Shown: positions 52,071 to 61,668 of the stretch, one piece after another
Position numbering within the stretch: position 1 is the first letter of the stretch
Layout: each line of letters starts with the position of its first letter
From: Viola odorata
Lineage: Eukaryota > Streptophyta > Magnoliopsida > Malpighiales > Violaceae
Direction: 5' to 3'
DNA: 64,000 nucleotides
Assembly (NCBI GenBank): GCA_963691705.1
Contig: OY829538.1
Location: forward strand, 20,672,443 to 20,736,442
Translations under genes and position numbers: made by a program
Notes under the pieces: model-generated
What the model saw: the letters and a program-made list of their open reading frames with translations, nothing else
Told to the model about the DNA's origin: nothing
The model's database searches: none

Positions 52071-54175
52071 TTAGACTTTCTCCCCCGAAGGGCCAGAAGA
52101 ACCGTTGTCACCTTTGCTAATCTCACCCATCACGATAGAGATGTAATCAGCTACTTGGGCTGGATCCGAAGGGTTACCTTTGAAACGGGACGCAAATCCA
52201 GAAATGAAGGCCTCCAGAACCCTCTTCCTCCATAACTCTTCCTTTAATGACGCCCTAGCAGACCCCTCATCTCGAGCAAGTATCTCTTCATGGAGAAAGA
52301 GATTTTTCTTCTTTTCTAGCGCCAATTCCGCCTCCAGAACTTCTATCTTGGCTTTCCCGATAGATTTTTCCCTGTCCAACTCCGTTTGGGACGATTCACA
52401 AAGATGCGTCAGCAACCTAGAGTGCACCACCGCCTTCTCAAGCTGCACCCTTGCAACACACAATGCGCTGGAAAAATTACGTGACTCGCGATCGTGAATT
52501 TCGAATTGATAATTCAGATGGCGGAAGAAGTCCAGAGAATCATTCAGAACATGGCGAAAGCGTGCCGAGGGAGGGAGTTGAAGGAATTCCTCTTTCTCCT
52601 TTTTGGAACTCAGCATCTCCCCTATCAAGGGTGCAGTAAACTCATCTCGAGAAAAAGGTTGGGGAACCCCGACAGAGCGAAGGGCATCAAAGCAAAACCC
52701 TGCAAGATTCATACGGTAGGCCGGGACCCCGTCAGGACCAAGATTGATTGAGGGAGGCGGAGAAGAGCCCTGAGGAAAAATACTCTTGAAAGGAGTAAAA
52801 AACAGCTGCGGAGTAACCATAGGCGGTAGCTCAGCAGTTAAATCCGCCACAGGAGGCGTGACCACTACGTCAGGAATACAATGAGCAATCGGAGAATCGG
52901 GAGCGTCAGCCATGGGAGGAGGGCATTCCATCGCTAGGGCCTCTCCCTCAGTAGAACAAGTTTTTTCCAACCCCTCAGCGGCTTCCGTTGGCTGAGAGGC
53001 GCCTACCTCAGACGAAACAGCAGGCGTAGAAACAGTTGCCACATCCACAGGAGATGTCCCGGTAGCTTGTCCACCAGAGGCCACTCGAAGTTTTTTCTGA
53101 CGCTGGGAAGCAGCAAGGGAAGAAGCATGGCAAAGGTCTGACTTGGCATCCGCATCCTCATCATCGCTAGTAATTACCGTCGTTGCGACAGGCTTGGAGT
53201 CCGTCCCCTTGCGACGCTCCGGTAGCCAATTTTCCACAAAGCGAGAAGTTCATACAGAGCTAACGGGCCTTCGCCCTGCCCGGGCAACTGATTTAGTTCT
53301 CTTCCTCGAAGGAGGAATGCCACCCCGACTTGAGCCCTCGGCCGAAGGCGAGGCCGGTAAAGTTTGAAGCGGTATTACGTTCAGAAGAGTACCAGCGTCA
53401 CCTGGGAATCAACCGTTAGCTTCTTATAGCAAACAAAGCGTGCGAGGACCAAAGTAAAGAAAATATGGAAAGAAATAGACTCACCCATAACGCACTCTTC
53501 TAGAGGCTTGAACAGAGCAAAGGCACGAATACGGTAGTGAGTATTCTCGTCTAACAAAGTGTTAGCCTGGTCCAACTCAGTTCTGGACAAAATCGCGGGA
53601 TTTGTCCAAACGGGACCTATCAGTTCCTGATTGAAATTGATACGCCACAAACGTGACGGTAGCTCCAGAACAAAGAAGTTGCTCTTCCAATCAGCTACGC
53701 CCTTCTTGAAGTCGTGAAAACGTTGCCAAAACGACTGCACAAGCGCATCATCCCACCGGGGAGTAATCTCGATTAAACAATTGTAGCAAATCATGCTAAA
53801 GAATTTGGGAAACAAATTGATAGATGGGGTAAAAATGTTCTTCAACTCGCAAGCGCGATGAAAAGCATAAACCGCACACCAAGAGGCAGGATTAAGGCTA
53901 TACTCCCGCAGCAGAGTTAGTATCGACTCATGAACGGGAAAGCGGAAACCATAAAGGAACATTTTAAAATAAAGAAGCCTACTGTGGCCCCACCCTGGAT
54001 TATGAAGCCGCATATCACTTCCGGGAATAGAAGGCTCATGCCCAGGAGGAAAGGTAATACCATGTTCCTCCAATTCGGCTTTTAGAACCACATCGCAGGT
54101 AAAAATACTCGGTGATTGGGCGACCTCGGGATCCATGGGCCTAGAAATAATCTGGCGAGGTCTATTCCTAGCCAT
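52071..54175 (-). pseudogene. Antisense gene c of C, two exons
   Basis: Exons 54175-53485 (691 nt, as in A) and 53401-52071; 673 codons. It starts MARNRPRQIISRPMDPE. Domain: YFKMFLYGFRFPVHES, SWCAVYAFHRACELK, ITPRWDDALVQSFW, WKSNFFVLELPSRLWR. After the intron: GDAGTLLNVIPLQTLP, a basic linker, ENWLPERRKGTDSK, then a coiled coil (ELDREKSIGKAKIEVLEAEL) and a C-terminal LWRKRVLEAFISGF module. One premature TGA at 53250-53252 (CGA to TGA likely). Lies between b and d on the same strand. Function unknown; resemblance to PF04195 is from memory. Confidence 0.7.
53402..53484 (-). other. Predicted intron of gene c (C), 83 bp
   Basis: GTGAGTCTATTTC ... GGTTGATTCCCAG, phase 1, same glycine codon as in A. 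Confidence 0.7.
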
Positions 54176-54672
54176 AAAAAACCAACAAAAAAGGAAATCT
54201 GAGAAGGGACGAATTGATACCTTAAAGGAGAAGAATCGCAGAGAAATCGGCGGATAGTGACGAGCGGCCGAAAAGGTATTCGGAGAAGAAGACGAAGGAA
54301 GACAAAAAGGAAAATTCGAAGCGAGGGCAAAAGTTTTGAGAAATTGGAGAATGGCCCTTCTTAAAGGATAAAAATGCCACCGCATTAATTGAGTCACCAA
54401 TCGGGCGAAGACGCGTGTAAAAGAAGTTGGCCACGTGGAAGCGCATTAAAGAAATTTGAAAAAAGAGAAGTTATTCGTCAAGACTCCCCAAAAGGGCGAG
54501 ACAGTATTGACCCGGTCAGAGTAACCGCGAAGCGATTGCCTCAGTCAGGCCAACCGCTTGCGTTAGCTATCACCAAGAACCAGCAGGCTAACGGAAAAAA
54601 CGACAAAATTGGAAAGGCAGAAAACATCATTTTATTCATAAAACGCCAATAGGCGGTTACAATGCAAAATGG
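54176..54672. other. Spacer between genes c and b (C)
   Basis: No gene seen. The ORF extension upstream of 54175 (to 54400) is not conserved in A and is treated as leader. Confidence 0.5.
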
Positions 54673-55095
54673 CTAATCCTCATCAGGCCAGTAAATGCCA
54701 TGGTGATAAACCCCGTCATCATCAAGGAATGGCATCTTCCCGTCAGCATTCGGGACCGGCTGGTCTGCCTCCCTTCCTGGGCAGGACCCTGATGGGAATG
54801 ATTTTCCTTTGGCACTCGAATCTACCAACCCCGCACCAGCATGGGTGGGAAAAGCCTCATTCAGCGAACAATCAGGGGAAGGAAAGCATTTGACTCCCTC
54901 TTGGACAGCAGAACCAGAAGAAGTCAAAGTCGCGAAGGGCGTCCTGGAAGTCCTTTTCCCCTGTCTCTTACGACCCTTTCGGCGGACCGGAGGCCTCCAT
55001 GGTGGCGAAGGAGGGGGATGATCTGAGTCCGGCGAAGTCGGGGGAGTCGGCAAGGAGTCGCGATCCATGGAACTTAAGAAATAAAAATCTGCCAT
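54673..55095 (-). CDS. Antisense gene b, 140-aa proline-rich/basic protein
   Basis: Intact ORF: MADFYFLSSMDRDSLPTPPT, then PPPSPPWRPPVRRKGRKRQG (proline-rich followed by basic), a variable middle, and an acidic aromatic end MPFLDDDGVYHHGIYWPDED. The A copy is MADSYLLG.. with PPPSPPWRPVVRRRCRKRRR and ends VVYCYSVTWSDSDE, so beginning, basic block and acidic tail are kept. The ATG at 55095 is preferred over the upstream one at 55155 because A also starts MAD and because a TATATAAG box (minus strand, about 55168-55161) would place transcription start between them. Probably disordered, perhaps nuclear (inference). No family recognised. Confidence 0.62.
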   Translation of the reverse strand: MADFYFLSSMDRDSLPTPPTSPDSDHPPPSPPWRPPVRRKGRKRQGKRTSRTPFATLTSSGSAVQEGVKCFPSPDCSLNEAFPTHAGAGLVDSSAKGKSFPSGSCPGREADQPVPNADGKMPFLDDDGVYHHGIYWPDED

Positions 55096-55160
55096 GTCAC
55101 CTGCAAAAGCAAAAAAGAAGGAAAAGGATGAAGATGAACAGGAAAGGGAAACCAAACTCC

Positions 55161-55170
55161 CTTATATAGC
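55161..55170 (-). promoter_or_regulatory. TATA box of antisense gene b (C)
   Basis: GCTATATAAG on the minus strand, about 65-75 bp before the ATG. Confidence 0.5.
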
Positions 55171-55582
55171 CGAGTGAGCATTTTGATCCCTGAAAAATCA
55201 ATTAAGATGCTTGGGAGAAATAACTGCAATTGCAGAATCCGATCCGCCATAGGCACATCTGCTCGTTGAACGCACCAATCAAAGGGCACCAAAGAACCGC
55301 CCAACCACCTGCCACTGAAAAGACGGCCCTGTAACAGTCAAGACAGAGCATTCATTGCTAATTCCCGGAACACGACCACTGCAATACAATGCCCCGAGGA
55401 AGACCCGTTTTCAGTTGGGCTCATGACAAATATTTCCAACCAATAAAGCAAGCAACCACGCAAGAAAAAGAGAAGACTTGGGAAAAAGCAGAGACAGTTA
55501 TTTATTTATGGCCAGGTGGCCTTAGCGTTCAAATATGTACAAGAAACATAAGAAAAACAATGAGAAGAAGCGAAGCCAGCGG
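55171..55582. other. Spacer between genes b and a (C)
   Basis: Contains the internal box TTTTCAGTTGGGCT at 55408-55421, identical to the 14-mer next to the 3' LTR (56146-56159). No gene. Confidence 0.6.
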
Positions 55583-55966
55583 TCAGATATTGGACCCCGC
55601 ATCCTCTTCCCCTGGCACAACGGGAACCTCCCTTAAAGCGTCAGCGACGGAGGTCAGTTCGGAAGAGCAAGCTCTCATGCCCTTTAGGCAGCAGGCTAGC
55701 AGATCTTTCCTCTGCTGCAACATCTAGGCCACCACATCAAGGTGGGCACTGACAGTGGCCAGTTTCGCCAAACTCTCTAGGGGATTGAAATCCTCCAGAG
55801 TTATTCCCAGCTATCTAGATAGAATAGGGGTTAGGACCCCCTGCAACTCCAGGACATCCTCGGAGGTCTTGGTGATCATCCTCTCTAGGAAGCCGATGTC
55901 ACCCTCAGTAAGATTCTTCAGGGTCAGAGTTTTAGAGATCAGGAAATTGCGAGTCAGTTCATCCAT
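55583..55966 (-). pseudogene. Antisense gene a of C (two stops)
   Basis: Starts MDELTRNFLISKTLTLKNLT at 55966. A TAG after LTPILSR and another after LDVVA interrupt it, but the frame is otherwise kept: LEDFNPLESLAKL, MLQQRKDLLACCLKGMRA, ending EEDAGSNI at TGA 55583-55585. About 128 codons, like gene a of A. A TATA box (TATAAAT, 56033-56027 on minus) lies 67 bp upstream. Unknown function. Confidence 0.68.
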
Positions 55967-56161
55967 GACGAAATATGAAAAGAAAGAATGTGAAAATACG
56001 AAGAAAGTGGCACAGAGAAACCTCTGATTTATAGATTCTGACAAAAAAGCCGTCGGGATCATCTTCTGAGGCAAAACCGCCCCGGTACTTAAAGGGACTC
56101 TCCGTAAGAGAAGGAACGTTAGCCCTTGGTAAACACTCGGGCTCATTTTCAGTTGGGCTTA

Positions 56162-56746
56162 TGATAACAATCCACCTAAAAGAAAGGGTATTTTCGTCTA
56201 TCACCCGGTGGGAAGAGGCATAGCTACTGTTTCGCACCACCACAGTAGAGACAAGATTGCTACCTTCCCCAAAGGCTAACGCTACAAAGGCTAACGCTAC
56301 AAAGGCTAACGGGGCCCTACCGGCTCCTCTCACGGACCTCCTGCTTGGCTCAAGGAGTTATCTCACCCCTAGTGGAAACCACGCGTCAGGATTAACGCTC
56401 CAGCCATTATCCTACCGCGGCAATCTACCTAAACACCTACCGCCAAGGTAGCGTATCACGATAAGGGCGAATCACAGACCCTAACGCGAGCGATAGCTCC
56501 GTACCCGTTTACTCGGGCGGGAACGCCCCCTTTCTTCTATAAATACCTCCCCCACAAAGGAGGCAGGTAAGCGGACTTGACTGGCCAAAACTCTGCCAAT
56601 TTCAGTACACCTACTGACTTAAGCATCGGAGTGTTTCCGCCGGAGACCCCCTCCAGCGCATTGCAGGTACTGAGGACCGTCGCGCACACTGATCTGAGAA
56701 GAGCTGCTCCGCCATACATCCTTCGGCAGAAGACAAATTATTATCA
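56162..56746 (+). repeat. 3' LTR of element C (585 bp)
   Basis: Begins TGATAACAATCC directly after the GTTGGGCTTA box, ends ATTATTATCA. TATA at 56538, hairpin at about 56638-56658 with one mismatch. GTGTC follows at 56747; no matching duplication is seen before the 5' LTR. Confidence 0.88.
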
Positions 56747-57518
56747 GTGTCATTGCATATGCATTTTCAAGCATAATCCCTATCGCCGGGTATGTTCCAA
56801 ATAGGATTAGGATGGTAGTAGTGAAGTCATGGGGCCCACGCCCTGGTAAGCTTTCACGAACCCAAACTCGGACTCGAACCCCTAAATGGATTGAGCGCCC
56901 TAGATCCTTTCATGATTCGGTAAACGCTCTCGTATCCATTTACTGAGGGACCACTTCTATGGTATCGTCCGGGAGCCTTCCAGCCAGAATAGAAATAATC
57001 GATGTCACCCCAGCATATGCATCATATTGAAATGTGTAAATTGCAACTTTGTGCCACTTTTTTTACACAACCTCTTAAAGTTTTCCACATTTTTCCCACT
57101 TGATTTCGCATTTATGGTAGATTTCACGATTTTTTTATGTTTACAACTGTTTTCCCATGCTTGCAAAATTTCCCTAAAAAAAAAAAAAGCAAAAGCAAAA
57201 AACAAAAACACAACAAAAATTTTTGTTTTGCAGTTTTTTCCAATTTACAATTTTTCCATAATTCTTCCACTGTTAAGAATTTTTCATAAATTTTCCACAC
57301 TTACAACCACTTTTTCCTCGTGTGTGGATCTTTCTGCAATTTTTCCCATGAATAACTCTTCGACATTTTTTCCATGCTTGTAATCTTGTTACTTTATCTT
57401 CACTTTTTTAATAATACTTCTGTTCCCTTATACTAATGCGCGCATATATTACGTCCTTTCGATTTATTAACATATTAATATACTCGTCTTATCCATAGGA
57501 TCCACCTTGTTTATCCTA
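56747..57518 (+). other. Leader of element E continued
   Basis: Noncoding; T-rich with TTTTTCC-type repeats at 57050-57400 and an A12 run near 57177. It leads to ORF1. Frames here are low complexity. Confidence 0.6.
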
Positions 57519-59373
57519 ATGGCAACACCCACGCTATTGGCTCTTGATACTTTTAGGGGTAGGACCTACGAAGACCAGTCGCTCTGGGGGGACATGTTGA
57601 AACCTGGTTTCATTCTCGACGTTACAACCAGGGTCAAGCTATAAATCATGGACTTCGACATGGTCGGAATCAGGGCATTGAGGGCCGAGTTGTCTGTCGA
57701 TGAGGAACCGCAATTCCGTTGTGACTACGGAAGATTGACGACACCCCTAGACATAAAGGTAGATTGGGGTTGTATTCGGGCTGCAATGAAATTCTGGGAT
57801 CCATGTTACCGTTGTTTTTCCTTCGATGGAGGGATTGATCTGATGCCCACTCCGGAGGAATATTCCACTTTGCTATCCTTCACTCTACAGATGTACACCA
57901 TTTACCAAAATGTCCGTTATGAGTCCTCCCTCGTCTGTGCAAAGCTCAACAAGCGGCTGGGGATTCCCGCGCGGTATAAAGACGGAAATGACGTTTGGTG
58001 CTGGCCAGATATTGTAGAAAAATTCCATTCTGCTCGGGGAGAATTTAGCCTTTGTCTTGGTAGGGTTCATTCTGTTCCCGAAAGCAAAAGATTACATTGA
58101 CTTCGAGGCGGCCAATGTCTATTATGAAATGGAGGTGAACAAAATCAACCCCACCATCGCCATTCTGGCAGAAACTTTCCATGCCTTGGATTCTTGCAGA
58201 AGGAAAGGGAAAGGAAAGCTTAACTATTGTGTCCAGTTATTGACAATATGGTTAATGAGCCACTTCAAGCAGGCGCCATGTCAGTCCCTGTTTCTTCTAA
58301 ACTTCCTGGGAATTAATCCATTAATAAAGGTCATCGAAGTTATAGGCACCGGGGCAGCCGATGACAAGTGGCAGATGGAGGACAAAGACGTCTTAAACCT
58401 CTCCGAGGAAGATATCAGTCGGCATGCCAAGTGGTTACGATCAGTCAACCCCATTGTTAGTTGTGGGTATCTACTATGGGTCCCTCTAATTGGAGCAAGA
58501 GGATGTGTTCCTTATTGCCCCGCGCTGGTGTTGAGCCAATTCTGCATCAAGCAGATCATTCCTGCCACGCATGGCATGACAGACTCAAGTATGCCGCACA
58601 CAAGAGCCGACCCAATGCCTAAGGATTACGCGTGCGATTGGATCAATCCATTCTGCCTAGAAGGGCACGTTGTTCCTACCCTGCCGATAGCTGAATACCT
58701 CAAGTGGAGAAGAAACAGGACCAATGGAACTATCTTGCCACGCCCCAAAAATCAGATACCTGTGGAAGAAGTGGGTGAGCCTTGCACAAATGAAGGAGCA
58801 AATATGGTCACTTACGCCCAGTTAATAGAACAGTTGCAAATGGTGATAGGCCAGAGGGATCAGATAGCATCCGAGAAGGAGGGTTTGAGGATGGAAAAGA
58901 TGGAGCTGGAATACAAGTTACGTGAAGCTGAACGACATAACCAGGATAGTGCACGAATGAGCCTAAAGAACCAACAGTGGGCCGACCATGAGTTTGCAAA
59001 ATGGTTGACAGTAGAGGTCAGCAAGCAAGAGGCTTTGAACGCCACAATTAAGGAGAGGGATGCAACAATCAGGTTACTGACAGCTCACACCAGCAAAATC
59101 ACCAAGAGAGACCAGAAAAAATAAGCTCAGATAGCAGCCTTGGAAGCCGAGCTGGAAAAACAGAAGGTAGAAATTGCATTGTTGAAACAAGCCGAGCTGG
59201 AACTCTTTCAATGATCGGAGGAAGAGAAGGTAGGATTTGGCCATGAGATCCAGATATTGCAGGAGCAATTGGAAAGCGAAAGGGCTATCTCTAATTCCTG
59301 GGTCGATTCATTCAGAGAGCTTAAATTGCGCATCCCTGGAGACCAGCTTTCGACTAATATGCCTTTTTATTGA
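57519..59373 (+). pseudogene. Ogre ORF1 (DUF7745-like) upstream of gag
   Basis: Starts MATPTLLALDTFRGRTYEDQ at 57519; TAA at codon 42, then open. The core has VDWGCIRAAMKFWDPCYRCF, DLMPTPEEYSTLL, LVGFILFPKAKDYIDF, LNYCVQLLTIWLMSHF, FLGINPL and CDWINPFCLEGHVVP, a pattern I associate with the plant DUF7745/plant-mobile-domain-like proteins of Ogre ORF1 (from memory). A +1 frameshift lies in 58057-58100. The C-terminal third (about 58820 on) is a coiled coil (ASEKEGLRMEKMELEYKL). Stops at 59122 and 59212; natural end at TGA 59371. Function in the element is unknown. Confidence 0.75.
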
Positions 59374-59910
59374 GGCACCTACTGTTTGGCCTTTTTGTTG
59401 TAATCCTGAACAAGTCGCTAACGGCTTGAAACACTGAAGGGATGACTGTAATCGAATTGGGTTAATATGTATGATATCATATGAATGCTCCCATGTATGA
59501 TAAATGAGTGTTTGTCTCTTTACGGTCCAAAGACCACCCCTTTTAACACTAGTTCCTAGTCACTTCCGTTCCTTCCCTAATGCCCCGGAAAAGGAATAAG
59601 AGTTTCTCTTTCGGAATAGATGAAAATTCCTTTCACATCGTCGTCAAGATCATCAATTCGATCGTCCAGAAGCACCCTGATTGTGCGGAGACATCGTCAT
59701 CTCTTCACCCTAAAAGTATCAAGCGAAAGCATAGCCAAAGTGGCGGATAAACATCGTGGAGACCTCGGGATAGCGTTTGCTTATATAATTAACCATTGTT
59801 TAAACTTATAAGATGTTTTATTTGTCTATTTTTCAGATAAAAAAAATATAGCTCCCAAAAAGTGAATTGCTCCCCACAAAATCCACGCAACTAGGCTACA
59901 AACTCGGAAG
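59374..59910. other. Spacer between ORF1 and gag (E)
   Basis: No gene seen. In some Ogre elements the ORF1-gag junction region is spliced; I cannot tell here. Confidence 0.5.
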
Positions 59911-60179
59911 ATGGTGGAAACGGAGGAGGTATGGAAAGCAAAGGTGGCGGAACTAGAGGAACAAATTCGGGCCATTACAAAGAGGGCAGAACAACCCGAG
60001 AGGGAATGAGATGAGGCGGCAGTTGACCTTCCACCCAGTTTCTATCCTTTTTCCACTCAAGCTACCTGGCCAACCGTTTCAACTGATATAGTCGGTCCAT
60101 CACTCTCGGGGGAAGGGGTTAGTTGGAAATGGCAGTCCCCATTCATCACAACGGCTAGCCCGACCTCTGGGGTTGGTAC
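59911..60179 (+). pseudogene. Ogre gag of E, N-terminal part
   Basis: MVETEEVWKAKVAELEEQIR, a short coiled coil, then TGA at 60007-60009, then LPPSFYPFSTQATWPTVSTD up to VGT, where the solo LTR enters. The frame is in phase with 61664 onward once the insertion and one GGTAC are removed. Confidence 0.72.
60175..60179 (+). other. Target-site duplication GGTAC, left
   Basis: GGTAC directly before TGATACG; the same five bases at 61664-61668 after CACATCA. Confidence 0.85.
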
Positions 60180-61663
60180 TGATACGACCCTCATATCGCA
60201 AGCCACGCATGCGCGAACCCTTAAGACGCATGGCGTGCGAGAGGAAGGTTGTGTTTAGGGTTTCTGCTTGGAGAGGATGTTCTTACACCGAGCACCGGTT
60301 GCCACACCAAGTTAGCAAGACAGCCGTATGGAGGAGTAATGGTTAGGCCAAACCATTACCATGAGAGTAGACACCACCCTCGTCGTGGATGCCTTGGGTA
60401 ATCCTTATCCTTTCTTGTTATTCAATGCTATCTAATCCTTGAATATGAGTCTATAAGTTAGAAACAGATTCGAGGATGAATCTTCTTGAAGAGGGATGGG
60501 ATGATACGATCCTAAGATCCTAAGTCACGCATGCGCAAACCCTAAGGCGCAAGGTGCGTGCAAGGAAGTTGCTAGCAAGTGAGGAAGCTAGCCAACAGAG
60601 TTGCAAGTGATCAAGTGAGGCTTTTATCCATGCACCAGACAGATGATGAGAGTCATCGCGCAGAGGAGACACTCATTGGAGCAAGAATGTGCAAGCTGTT
60701 GCGGATAGGATCAAGGGAGCTGCGCCAGAATTGACAGAGGATAAAGGTGATCAAACCACCTCCGATTTGAGTGATTCCAATTGCATAATGAAGCCTGGAG
60801 TCTTGGCTATCTCGTGTTCAAATTTCAGGTTATTTGGATTAGGGAATCTGGAGTTACATCAAGTCGAAGTGCTGTTGCGCAGACTGTGAGCGAGAATGGA
60901 CAATGCTGGATTGTCAACGAGCCTCAGGGAAAACGACTTGAGATTGTTGTGAGATTCCAACTGGATATTAAATTTCATTCCAATACGAAGCTTTGGGTTC
61001 AAGTTTCGTCCCATTTTGACTTGTGGATCAACAGAAACGCTAGTTGGACATTTTCCCACGCATGGTGCACGCGAGAAGATATTTGTCTTGGAGTTTCAAG
61101 TCGAATAGAAGTCTTGAGCGTCTACAATGCGTGTGGAAGCTTTCCAGTAGTTATTTAATAGTTAGATTAAACTTGTAATATTTGTTTATTTATCTGCGCA
61201 AATTAGACAGATAAGTATTACAATAGGATAAGATAAGTTTTGAAGTAGGTTACTTTTATTAGGATTGTAATCCTTGAGCCTATTTAAAGGCCAAGCGTTT
61301 GATGGAATAAAACAGTTGAATATGAATTTTTGAAAACAAAAGACTTTGTCTTTGAGAGGTTTAAGTCCTCATAAACCGTTCCTATGGAACCTTGTTCTAT
61401 TCCTAGTTTAGCAAGCTGAGAGTAGTTACAAGTAAAGAACGAAATTGCTATCATCTATTCCTTAGTTTCGTCTGGGTTGTCTAGGTATTGCACCTAGGAG
61501 GGTCAGAGTTCTATTGAAGATCCTTGAAGGATTTCGTCCAGGTTGCCTAAGTATTGCACTTAGGAGGGTTGGAGTTTTCGACGAGTTAGTTTTCCACATT
61601 CAAATCCTTGTCGCTGAGCAACGATCCAAAAATTGGAAGGTTTCCGAATTAGGAACCACATCA
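60180..61663 (+). repeat. Solo LTR (1484 bp) inside Ogre gag
   Basis: Begins TGATACGACCC, ends ACCACATCA, flanked by GGTAC. LTR-like features: TATTTAAA at 61281, AATAAA at 61306, and GTATTGCACCTAGGAGGGT repeated as GTATTGCACTTAGGAGGGT (about 61484 and 61550). The first about 65 bp recur at 60502 (TGATACGATCC, CACGCATGCGC). Orientation is likely plus by the promoter/poly(A) order. Family not determined; unlike the other LTRs in this window. Frames inside (60781-61158) are not genes. Confidence 0.78.
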
Positions 61664-61668
61664 GGTAC

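Larger units (their letters stand above)
41509..56746 (+). mobile_element. Tat-lineage element C (about 15.2 kb)
   Basis: LTR, PBS, gag-pol on plus; four antisense genes d, c, b and a on minus; 3' LTR. Same layout as element A and closest in protein sequence to B. It sits in the leader of element E. The 5' LTR lacks part of its first about 64 bp and no target duplication is visible. Several stops (45140, 46891, 47326, 47854) and frameshifts (near 42720 and 45590) make gag-pol non-functional. Confidence 0.9.

Noticed and set aside
60781..61158. 125-codon ORF between Ogre gag halves
   Set aside because: It lies wholly inside a solo LTR defined by TG..CA ends and GGTAC duplications.
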